A stretch of 7,224 nucleotides of DNA from CAYUXU01 sp964489695 (GTDB lineage Bacteria; Bacillota_I; Bacilli_A; Erysipelotrichales; Erysipelotrichaceae), in assembly GCA_964489695.1 (NCBI GenBank), contig CAZAZP010000034.1, positions 1-7,224 of the forward strand. Direction: 5' to 3'. The translations under genes were made by a program, and so were the position numbers. The notes below the pieces were generated by a model. That model saw only the letters and a list, made by a program, of their open reading frames with translations. It was not told the DNA's origin and searched no databases. Shown here in pieces: positions 1 to 5,535 of this stretch (positions are counted from its first letter, which is position 1; the number at the start of each line of letters is the position of its first letter).

Positions 1-42
1 AGTATGCTTTAACAGTATAACTATAAAAATTGTCCGTTAAAG

Positions 43-66
43 TGTTGACAGTCCATACTGACAACA
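43..66. repeat. Imperfect 24-bp inverted repeat, possible operator
   Basis: Two 10-nt arms, TGTTGACAGT and ACTGACAACA, are complementary except for one central A:A mismatch and are separated by CCAT. The spacing suits a dimeric DNA-binding protein. The left arm contains a consensus -35 hexamer (TTGACA, 45-50), but no good -10 lies 16-18 bp downstream on the plus strand. On the minus strand, a TATACT hexamer at 14-19 lies downstream of the repeat and could belong to a promoter for a gene beyond the left edge. The symmetry is seen directly; the operator role is inference. The rest of 1-106 is AT-rich with no supportable gene. Confidence 0.3.
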
Positions 67-106
67 AGGCATAAAATATTTCCAATTTATATTTTCTAAT
101 TTTTAT

Positions 107-137
107 AAATAAAATAATCCAGACCAAATCTGGATTA
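107..137 (-). terminator. Rho-independent terminator after tRNA-Thr
   Basis: A perfect 9-bp stem (TAATCCAGA with TCTGGATTA, 115-123 and 129-137) closes a 5-nt loop. Read on the minus strand it is followed by TTTTATTT, whereas the plus-strand side has no T-run. It therefore ends minus-strand transcription, about 78 nt beyond the tRNA-Thr 3' end. Confidence 0.75.
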
Positions 138-214
138 AGATCATAACATGATTCTTTAGTTTATATTCTTTAGTTAATTTACACAAAAAGTGAGTACTAA
201 TATTTTAAAATGAG

Positions 215-290
215 TGGTGCCGGTTAGAGGACTCGAACCTCCGACTTACTCATTACGAATGAGTTACTCTACCAACTGAGTTAAACCGGC
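215..290 (-). tRNA. tRNA-Thr (anticodon CGU)
   Basis: A complete 76-nt cloverleaf with encoded CCA. The 7-bp acceptor stem is perfect (GCCGGTT with AACCGGC) and the discriminator base is A. The D-stem is ACTC/GAGT with GG in the loop, and the variable loop has 5 nt. The anticodon stem ACTCA/TGAGT encloses TTCGTAA, placing CGT at 255-257. The T-loop TTCGAGT is closed by a 5-bp stem with one G:U pair. This isoacceptor reads ACG only, so the organism presumably also carries a UGU or GGU threonine tRNA elsewhere. The gene has its own likely promoter and terminator. Confidence 0.97.
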
Positions 291-324
291 ATAGTTATAA
301 TTACAGTTAAGTGTAACATAACTT

Positions 325-353
325 ATTATAGTAGGTTTTACTGTGTTTTTAAA
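325..353 (-). promoter_or_regulatory. Likely promoter of tRNA-Thr
   Basis: A consensus TATAAT (325-330, minus strand) lies 17 bp downstream of TTTAAA (348-353), a 4/6 match to the -35 consensus. Transcription would start near 318, giving a leader of about 28 nt before the tRNA. The good -10 and spacing support it; the -35 is weak. An imperfect inverted repeat (293-323) overlaps the expected start site. No strong terminator separates this promoter from the glycosylase gene upstream, so read-through is also possible. Confidence 0.55.
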
Positions 354-372
354 GAGTAATTTACTTTATTAA

Positions 373-987
373 CTAGATTAATAAATCATTAACCGCTTGA
401 TGCCAAAGATAAAGACTGGCGACTGAAGCATAAGGACTATAACGATCTTTATATTTTAGAAATAAACTTTTTGGTAGCTCATTAATTTGGTATAACCTTT
501 TCATTCCTCGGATAATGGCTAAGTCTAAATAACTAATAATGTTAGGTCGTTCTAATGAAAAGATTAGTAACATCTCAGCGGTCCAGACTCCAATTCCTTT
601 TAATTTAATCAACTCAGTAATAATCTCTTCATCACTTAAATCTTTAAACTTAGCTAAAGGTAATTCGTTAGTTAAGACTTTTTCTGCGGCGTTTTGCATG
701 TAGGCAACTTTACGCCAAGTTAAACCACAGCTTTGAAGCTCAGCGGCACTTAAGGCTAAAATACTCTCAGGTGTAACTTTAGGTAACTTAAGTAAAAGTC
801 GCTGCCAGATGGTTTGTTGGGCAGCAGAAGAGATTTGTTGACCGATAATTAAATGCATTAAAGATTTAAATAAATCTGGTTCAACTGGCCGCTTAATTGG
901 TCCGACAGCTTTAATTAAAGCACCTAACCTTTGATCTACCTCGGTTAAGTGCTTAATTTCATTTGATCCATACTTAAAATAATGCAT
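373..987 (-). CDS. HhH-GPD DNA glycosylase, AlkA/Mag type (3-methyladenine glycosylase II family)
   Basis: This cytoplasmic base-excision repair enzyme should remove alkylated purines such as 3-methyladenine by cutting the N-glycosidic bond. The helix-hairpin-helix spans about residues 119-139 (KGIGVWTA at 130-137). The GPD loop SYLDLAIIRG supplies the expected catalytic aspartate, D155. The N-terminal helix with MHLIIGQQIS (44-53) and the C-terminal YSPYASVASLYLW match the family. The single cysteine rules out the iron-sulfur cluster of EndoIII/MutY. At 204 residues it lacks the N-terminal domain of E. coli AlkA and resembles short yeast Mag-like enzymes. The ATG overlaps the ogt stop by 14 nt and has only a weak Shine-Dalgarno site, which suggests translational coupling. 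The stop is TAG. Exact substrate range cannot be read from sequence. Confidence 0.9.
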   Translation of the reverse strand: MHYFKYGSNEIKHLTEVDQRLGALIKAVGPIKRPVEPDLFKSLMHLIIGQQISSAAQQTIWQRLLLKLPKVTPESILALSAAELQSCGLTWRKVAYMQNAAEKVLTNELPLAKFKDLSDEEIITELIKLKGIGVWTAEMLLIFSLERPNIISYLDLAIIRGMKRLYQINELPKSLFLKYKDRYSPYASVASLYLWHQAVNDLLI

Positions 988-1465
988 GGTCTGCTTTCTT
1001 TTCTAAGGCTAATAAGTACTCTTTAACTGGTAGGCCACCACCAAAACCAACTAGTTTTCCATTATGACCAATTACTCGATGACATGGAATAATAATAACA
1101 ATCGGATTACGATTATTTGCTAAACCGACTGCCCGAAAACCACGTGGACAAGCTACTTGCTCAGCGACTTGTTTATAACTGCGAGTTTCTCCATAAGGAA
1201 TACTGACTAAAGCTGACCAAACTTTTTTTTGAAATTCGGTACCACTTGGATTTAATGGTAAGTCAAATTGTTGTCTTTGACCCGCAAAATATTCAGTTAA
1301 TTGGGTGATGGCTAAACTTAATAAGGGAGTTGTTTCCTCTATTAGGTTGGGTGGAATTTTATCACTATTTTCAAAAAATAAATGGGTAATTGCCCCTTCC
1401 GTTTCCACAATTCCTAGTTGTCCAATTGGACTTTGATAATAAGTTAAATATTGTTCATGCATCAT
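974..1465 (-). CDS. ogt: Methylated-DNA--protein-cysteine methyltransferase (O6-alkylguanine repair)
   Basis: A suicide repair protein that transfers methyl groups from O6-methylguanine (and O4-methylthymine) to its own cysteine. From the ATG chosen here it has 163 residues. The active-site PCHRV lies at 127-131 with acceptor C128. It is preceded by the DNA-binding RAVG (111-114, arginine finger R111) and NRNPI, and followed by the GFGGGL loop near the C terminus. The N-terminal half is the usual ribonuclease-like domain. The frame stays open to a TTG at 1475-1477. I prefer the ATG at 1463-1465 because it forms a TAATG overlap with the upstream stop and has GGCGGAAG just before it. The next codon, ATG at 1460-1462, is equally usable and its spacing from the Shine-Dalgarno site is slightly better. 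There is no AraC-like Ada domain, so this is Ogt rather than Ada. Confidence 0.93.
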   Translation of the reverse strand: MMHEQYLTYYQSPIGQLGIVETEGAITHLFFENSDKIPPNLIEETTPLLSLAITQLTEYFAGQRQQFDLPLNPSGTEFQKKVWSALVSIPYGETRSYKQVAEQVACPRGFRAVGLANNRNPIVIIIPCHRVIGHNGKLVGFGGGLPVKEYLLALEKKADHALF

Positions 1466-2481
1466 TACTTCCGCCAATCAATAATAACTCCAGTATAAAG
1501 TTCCTTTTCGTGCATTAAACCCTGATACGCTGTTAATAATGCTGTTTCATCGGGCTTAATGATATGCGAGATAAATTGCTTAGCATCGATTTCTTTACTT
1601 TGCAGTAAACCTTCAAGATAATGCATCATTCGATAAACTGTTAATCGGGTACCTGGAGTACTAGCTTGCGGATAACGCCGGTTTAAAGCCCCGATTACCG
1701 TTAATAATTTCATATGAATCAAACTAAACGAATCCGTCACATTACTATTATGGGGCGTCCGGGGAGAGCCTAATAACACGACTTGGCCAGACATAGCAGC
1801 GAGTTTTAAACCGGTTTCAATTACGACGGATAAACCAGTGGCGTCAACGACGATTTCAGCGCCCTGTTGGTTAGTTTTTTCCATTACGGTTTGATATTGC
1901 TCGCTAATTGGGACGTCAATTACTTCTTTAATCCCGAGTTTTCTGCCTAAAGCAGCTCGCGAGTGGACTGGTTCCACCGCTAAGACCCGCGCACCCATTT
2001 GTTGGTAGTAAAGTGAAACAAGTTGCCCTAAAATTCCTAACCCTAACACCACCACGGTATCACCAAGCTTGACTTCAACTGGTAAAATACCATTTAAAGC
2101 AATCCAAGCCATATTTAATAAAGCCCCATCAATCGGATCAGTTTTTGGATCTAACTTATATAAGATTCCGCCATCACTTGTTGTATAATCATAAACAATT
2201 AGACTACTATGGGGACCACTAAATAAGACCGTATCGCCTACTGCGACTTGCTTAATGGCTGAGCCAATTTTTAAAACTTTCCCGACCGAACAATAACCTG
2301 GTCGCATTGGATAAGTTGCACCAATTTTTAAACCAAACACGCGTGATAATTCCGTTCCAGGACTGATTAAAGAGACGTAAGTCTCAATTAAACATTCAGT
2401 TGGAGCTAGTTCTTCCTTGATTTTTTCCTCAATTATTTTAACATCTAAAACCCCATTAACCACGACACTTCTCGCTAACAT
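1465..2481 (-). CDS. Medium-chain dehydrogenase/reductase without obvious zinc ligands (annotated type: zinc-binding alcohol dehydrogenase)
   Basis: A 338-residue MDR oxidoreductase with an N-terminal GroES-like domain (about 1-130) and a Rossmann domain (about 140-270). The Rossmann domain carries GLGILG at 147-152, and E170 at the end of strand 2 suggests NAD(H) preference. The usual catalytic zinc motifs CGTD and GHE are replaced by SPGTE (40-44) and GYC (62-64), and the four-cysteine structural zinc loop is absent. ISxGTE plus PGYxxVG recalls the MDR subgroup containing BchC-like proteins. That is family recall, not a substrate claim. AGAGGG precedes the ATG at good spacing. The stop shares one base with the ogt ATG. 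Being first in a cluster with two DNA-repair genes is unusual, and its substrate is unknown. Confidence 0.85.
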   Translation of the reverse strand: MLARSVVVNGVLDVKIIEEKIKEELAPTECLIETYVSLISPGTELSRVFGLKIGATYPMRPGYCSVGKVLKIGSAIKQVAVGDTVLFSGPHSSLIVYDYTTSDGGILYKLDPKTDPIDGALLNMAWIALNGILPVEVKLGDTVVVLGLGILGQLVSLYYQQMGARVLAVEPVHSRAALGRKLGIKEVIDVPISEQYQTVMEKTNQQGAEIVVDATGLSVVIETGLKLAAMSGQVVLLGSPRTPHNSNVTDSFSLIHMKLLTVIGALNRRYPQASTPGTRLTVYRMMHYLEGLLQSKEIDAKQFISHIIKPDETALLTAYQGLMHEKELYTGVIIDWRK

Positions 2482-2508
2482 TTTATCCCTCTTTTCATTT
2501 CTCTCTTT

Positions 2509-2537
2509 AATTTAAGCTTAACACTGTTTTTCGTAAA
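2509..2537 (-). promoter_or_regulatory. Possible promoter of the dehydrogenase-ogt-glycosylase operon
   Basis: TTTACG (2532-2537) and TAAATT (2509-2514), each a 4/6 match to consensus, are 17 bp apart on the minus strand. They lie between the tRNA terminator and the dehydrogenase Shine-Dalgarno site. Location and spacing fit, but both hexamers are weak. Leak-through from the strong tRNA promoter is an alternative. Confidence 0.3.
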
Positions 2538-2549
2538 ACTCAATCAAAC

Positions 2550-2573
2550 AAAAAAAACTAGCTCTGCTAGTTT
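2550..2573 (-). terminator. Rho-independent terminator of the tRNA-Cys/tRNA-Leu unit
   Basis: An 8-bp stem, AAACTAGC with GCTAGTTT (2555-2562 and 2566-2573), closes a 3-nt loop. On the minus strand it runs straight into a T-tract that continues past the stem. It starts only 6 nt beyond the encoded CCA of tRNA-Leu. The A/T symmetry of the outer pairs would also allow some plus-strand folding, but the plus side has no T-run beyond TTT. Confidence 0.85.
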
Positions 2574-2579
2574 ATCTGA

Positions 2580-2666
2580 TGGTGGGGATGGAGGGACTTG
2601 AACCCTCACGATGTTGCCATCACCGGATTTTAAGTCCGATGCGTCTACCTATTCCGCCACATCCCC
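2580..2666 (-). tRNA. tRNA-Leu (anticodon UAA)
   Basis: A complete 87-nt class II tRNA with encoded CCA. The acceptor stem is perfect (GGGGATG/CATCCCC), with discriminator A. The anticodon stem TCGGA/TCCGG encloses CTTAAAA, so the anticodon is TAA (2630-2632). The long variable arm is a GATG/CATC hairpin capped by a GCAA tetraloop, and the T-arm is GAGGG-TTCAAGT-CCCTC. It reads UUA, the most common leucine codon in the neighbouring genes. It is the distal gene of a two-tRNA transcript. Confidence 0.98.
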
Positions 2667-2668
2667 GC

Positions 2669-2742
2669 TGGAGGTTCCTGCCGGATTTGAACCGGCGATC
2701 ACAGAGTTGCAGTCTATTGCCTTACCACTTGGCTAAGGAACC
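2669..2742 (-). tRNA. tRNA-Cys (anticodon GCA)
   Basis: A complete 74-nt cloverleaf with encoded CCA. The acceptor is GGTTCCT/AGGAACC and the discriminator is U, the cysteine identity base. The anticodon loop CTGCAAC gives GCA (2708-2710). The T-arm is GCCGG-TTCAAAT-CCGGC and the D-loop contains AAGTGGTAA. It lies 2 nt upstream of tRNA-Leu on the same strand, so processing must act on a very short spacer. Confidence 0.98.
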
Positions 2743-2764
2743 AGCTCTGTTTCTACGCTTTTTT

Positions 2765-2793
2765 ATTATACAAAAGTGCTCTTTAAATTGCAA
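2765..2793 (-). promoter_or_regulatory. Strong promoter of the tRNA-Cys/tRNA-Leu unit
   Basis: TTGCAA (2788-2793) and a perfect TATAAT (2765-2770) are 17 bp apart on the minus strand. The expected start near 2758 leaves a leader of about 15 nt before tRNA-Cys. The arrangement closely resembles the pot promoter at 7175-7202, including the TTTTG before the -10 and AAGCGTA just after it. Confidence 0.85.
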
Positions 2794-2817
2794 CCTAAAA
2801 AGACACGTATTTAACCG

Positions 2818-2857
2818 AAAAGTAAAAAGAAAAGTAATCATCAGACGATGATTACTT
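2818..2857 (-). terminator. Terminator of the pot operon, overlapping the potD stop codon
   Basis: An 11-bp stem (arms 2832-2842 and 2847-2857) closes a 4-nt loop. On the minus strand it is followed by a T-rich run, TTCTTTTTACTTTT. The upstream arm contains the last sense codon (AAG) and the TAA stop of potD, so no 3' UTR precedes the hairpin. Confidence 0.8.
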
Positions 2858-3898
2858 AGCAATAATTTTATTCCACATTTCAGCGATTTTAATTCTTAGC
2901 TGTTCGTTATGACGGAAGATTTCATCATTAGCGCCATTACTCCGGGGTGAGAAAGCAGAAATTCCTTCAAAATCACCACCTGGTCCACTAAGTTTTTGAT
3001 AAACGCTGCTAATCACTGGAGTATAGCCAACTTCTAACGCGTTTCTTTCCGCAATTTCTGGATCAAGCATAAAGTCAATCCAACTCAAAGCTAAATCAAG
3101 GTTAGTTACATCTTTAGTAATAACTAAACTATCTAACCAAACATTTGTTCCTTCTAACGGTTCAAAATAAGCCATATCTTCATTTTCGCTCATCACATAA
3201 GCCGCATCACCAGAATAGATCACCGCTAAATCTTTTGTGCCAGCCACCATCCGATCAATTACTTCATCAGTCACGTAAATTGGCGCCATTTCAGTTTTTT
3301 GGTCAATTAACCATTGATTAGCTTGCGCTAGTTCTTGATCATCGGTCGTATTAGCTTTAAAGCCTAAGGCTTTTAAAGCAATCATAAAGGCATCGCGTTC
3401 TGATTCATAAAAATATAGTCGCCCTTTATAAGTAGTATCACGTAAAATATTCCAACCAGCTTGCACGATTTTCGCTTCACTAATTACCGTTTGATTATAA
3501 AGGATACCCAGTGTCCCCCAGAAATATGGGACTGAATATTCATCATTTGGATCAAAAGCTTTATGTAATAATTCAGGATTTAAACCAGCAATATTTTTTA
3601 GCTTATTACGATCAACTTTAACTAACCAATCTTCACTGATTAATCTTTCAATCATGTAATCTGATGGAATTAAAATATCATATTTATCACCACTTTGAAT
3701 TTTGGTATACATTGCTTCGTTAGAATCAAAAGTATCATAAATAACTTTAACATCATGTTCCCGCTCAAACTCAGAAATCACTGACTTATCAATATAAACC
3801 GTCGGACTCAAAATTCGCAAAGTTTCCTTTGAACTACGTTGCCCACAACCACTTAATAATAAGATGGTTGCTAATAAACCTAAACTAAATTTCTTCAT
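2852..3898 (-). CDS. potD: Spermidine/putrescine-type ABC transporter substrate-binding lipoprotein
   Basis: The extracellular ligand-capture protein of the polyamine importer, 348 residues, matching the length of E. coli PotD. A lipoprotein signal peptide ends in the lipobox LSGC, so C18 would be lipidated. By recalled alignment with E. coli PotD, several binding residues are kept: T33, Y35, S79, Y81, W254, D256 and Y292 (E. coli T35, Y37, S83, Y85, W255, D257, Y293). Others differ: W34 is P32, E36 is V34, D168 is S166, E171 is D169 and W229 is Y228. Polyamine transport is the most likely role, but ligand preference may be altered. The ATG overlaps potC by 14 nt, with GGGAG upstream. It is the last gene of the operon. 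Confidence 0.92.
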   Translation of the reverse strand: MKKFSLGLLATILLLSGCGQRSSKETLRILSPTVYIDKSVISEFEREHDVKVIYDTFDSNEAMYTKIQSGDKYDILIPSDYMIERLISEDWLVKVDRNKLKNIAGLNPELLHKAFDPNDEYSVPYFWGTLGILYNQTVISEAKIVQAGWNILRDTTYKGRLYFYESERDAFMIALKALGFKANTTDDQELAQANQWLIDQKTEMAPIYVTDEVIDRMVAGTKDLAVIYSGDAAYVMSENEDMAYFEPLEGTNVWLDSLVITKDVTNLDLALSWIDFMLDPEIAERNALEVGYTPVISSVYQKLSGPGGDFEGISAFSPRSNGANDEIFRHNEQLRIKIAEMWNKIIAK

Positions 3899-4694
3899 AT
3901 TCCAACTCCCTTTCCTTTTTCTTCGTTATCAATGGTAGCACATTGATAATAATCAAAACTACCGTAATGACTAAAACAATAATACTTGATAAGGCGTTAA
4001 CACTCGGATTAATCCGCCGCCGCATAGTATAAACAAAAATCGAAATATTCTTAACACTGCCCGAAACAAAATAAGAAATCACAAAATCATCAAAAGACAT
4101 CGTAAAAGCAATCAAAGCCCCAGAAATTATGGCCGGCATTAATTGCGGGACAATCACCTTCATTAAAGCTTGCCAAGGTGTCGCACCTAAATCTAACGCA
4201 GCTTCGGTAATATTTTCATCTAAGCGGCGTAGTTTCGGTAAAACACTCAAAATAACATAAGGAATACAAAAACCAATATGGGCTAATAACATCGTAAATA
4301 AGCCCTTCTCTAAGCCTAAAGAAACAATTAATAACATTAAACCAATCGCGGTCACGATTTCTGGATTTAAAATCGGTAAGTTATTAATATTTAAAACAAT
4401 TTCACGAATGATCCGTTTCGATTTAGATAAACCAATCGCAGTTAGTGTTCCAATAATCGTTGAAATTACTGTCGCTAAAACCGCCACAATCAAAGTATTA
4501 ATTACTACTTCCACGATTTCTCGATCATTAAAGAGATTTAAATACCACTTTAAAGAAAAGCCACTCCAGACTGATAATGATTTAGAACTATTAAAGGAAA
4601 ATACGACCATTAATAAAATCGGTAAATAAAAGAAGAATAAGGTTAATAAAATAACTACAAACGAAAAGACTTTTCTATGCTTGTGCCCGACCAT
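3885..4694 (-). CDS. potC: Spermidine/putrescine ABC transporter permease
   Basis: An integral membrane subunit (269 residues) with about six hydrophobic segments (near 9-33, 63-88, 106-128, 132-154, 185-210 and 234-256). The cytoplasmic EAA loop starts at E164 (EAALDLGATPWQ) and ends with the conserved proline near 183; it docks onto PotA. Order and similarity in the MetI-like permease fold fit PotC, the partner of PotB. Its ATG lies 20 nt inside the end of potB and is preceded by AGGAGG. The C terminus is highly charged (KKKERELEYEEI) and cytoplasmic. The potB/potC assignment rests on gene order and general family features. Confidence 0.93.
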   Translation of the reverse strand: MVGHKHRKVFSFVVILLTLFFFYLPILLMVVFSFNSSKSLSVWSGFSLKWYLNLFNDREIVEVVINTLIVAVLATVISTIIGTLTAIGLSKSKRIIREIVLNINNLPILNPEIVTAIGLMLLIVSLGLEKGLFTMLLAHIGFCIPYVILSVLPKLRRLDENITEAALDLGATPWQALMKVIVPQLMPAIISGALIAFTMSFDDFVISYFVSGSVKNISIFVYTMRRRINPSVNALSSIIVLVITVVLIIINVLPLITKKKERELEYEEI

Positions 4695-5535
4695 TGTTTT
4701 CCTCCTTTTTTACCATGGCTTTATCCGTATCAAAATATTGCGCTAAATACATCGAAGCTAAAATAATCAATGCCATAATCAACGAGATAGCACTGCCAAA
4801 ATTCCAATCGCCGACATTAATAAACTGCTTTTCAATTAAACTACCAATTAAAGCGTATTGACCACCACCAAGTAGTGCTGGAATTGAGAAAGTTGAAACA
4901 GCGGGTAAAAAGACTAACGTAATCCCGGAAATAACCCCGGGTAAAGATAAAGGAAAAATTACCCGACGGAAAGTTTGAAAACGATTGGCACCTAAATCAT
5001 AGCTTGCATCAATTAAGGATTGATCAAGCTTAGCTAAAGATGTGTAAATCTGAATAATCATAAACGGCAAAAAGTTGTAGACCATCCCGAGTTGCACCGC
5101 AAATTCGGTATACATCATCGTAATCGGTTTTAATTTGAAAAATAATAAAATATTATTAATGATCCCAAAATCATCTAAGACCGCAATCCAAGAATATGTC
5201 CTGATTAAGGTATTAATCCACATCGGAATCGTAATTAATAAAATTAACATCAACTGCGTTTTTTCTTTACTTTTCGCAATGGCGTAAGCCACCGGATAAC
5301 CGATAATAAAAGATACCAAGGTCGTGACTAAAGCTAAGCGTAACGATTTAAAGAGCACATTTAAAAAGACTTGATCGGTAAAGAATCTCATAAAACTATC
5401 TAAAGTAAATCGTAAAGAGACCACGTTATTACCAGTTTTAGTAAACGCATATAACACAATTAATAACATCGGAATCACGATGATGAAGCTACCCCAGATC
5501 AAATACGGAATTAAAAGTTTCCGAAATGCTTTCAT
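4675..5535 (-). CDS. potB: Spermidine/putrescine ABC transporter permease
   Basis: The second transmembrane subunit, 286 residues, with about six hydrophobic segments (first near 8-31, last near 246-268). Its EAA-type loop reads DASYDLGANRFQTFRR from D176, followed by FPLSLPG (194-200). A conserved early stretch PMWINTLIRTYSW (104-116) is typical of PotB-family permeases. The ATG overlaps the potA stop by one base (TAATG), with a G-run about 8 nt upstream as the ribosome site. It pairs with PotC to form the channel. The tail after the last helix is short and charged. Confidence 0.94.
   Translation of the reverse strand: MKAFRKLLIPYLIWGSFIIVIPMLLIVLYAFTKTGNNVVSLRFTLDSFMRFFTDQVFLNVLFKSLRLALVTTLVSFIIGYPVAYAIAKSKEKTQLMLILLITIPMWINTLIRTYSWIAVLDDFGIINNILLFFKLKPITMMYTEFAVQLGMVYNFLPFMIIQIYTSLAKLDQSLIDASYDLGANRFQTFRRVIFPLSLPGVISGITLVFLPAVSTFSIPALLGGGQYALIGSLIEKQFINVGDWNFGSAISLIMALIILASMYLAQYFDTDKAMVKKEENNGRAQA

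Noticed and set aside
45..77. Plus-strand promoter based on TTGACA at 45-50
   Set aside because: The best -10-like hexamer (TAAAAT, 72-77) is 21 bp away, too far for a normal promoter, and no plus-strand gene follows.
215..290. tRNA-Thr as an integration site for a mobile element
   Set aside because: No integrase gene and no direct repeat of the tRNA 3' end is visible within the window.
373..987. Endonuclease III or MutY identity
   Set aside because: The protein has one cysteine, so the four-cysteine iron-sulfur loop is absent, and the loop around D155 fits AlkA/Mag enzymes.
1466..1477. Longer ogt start (4 extra codons from TTG)
   Set aside because: Two adjacent ATGs follow, one forming a TAATG overlap with the upstream stop and preceded by GGCGGAAG; the TTG has no better ribosome site.
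2579..2851. Plus-strand 90-codon open frame beginning MVGMEGLEPSRC
   Set aside because: It runs antisense through tRNA-Leu and tRNA-Cys. The GLEPSRC...ILSP...LPIPPHP pattern is the well-known false protein produced by translating the reverse of tRNA genes.
4408..4629. Plus-strand 73-codon open frame
   Set aside because: Antisense to potC, with no family features; an expected shadow of a conserved coding region.
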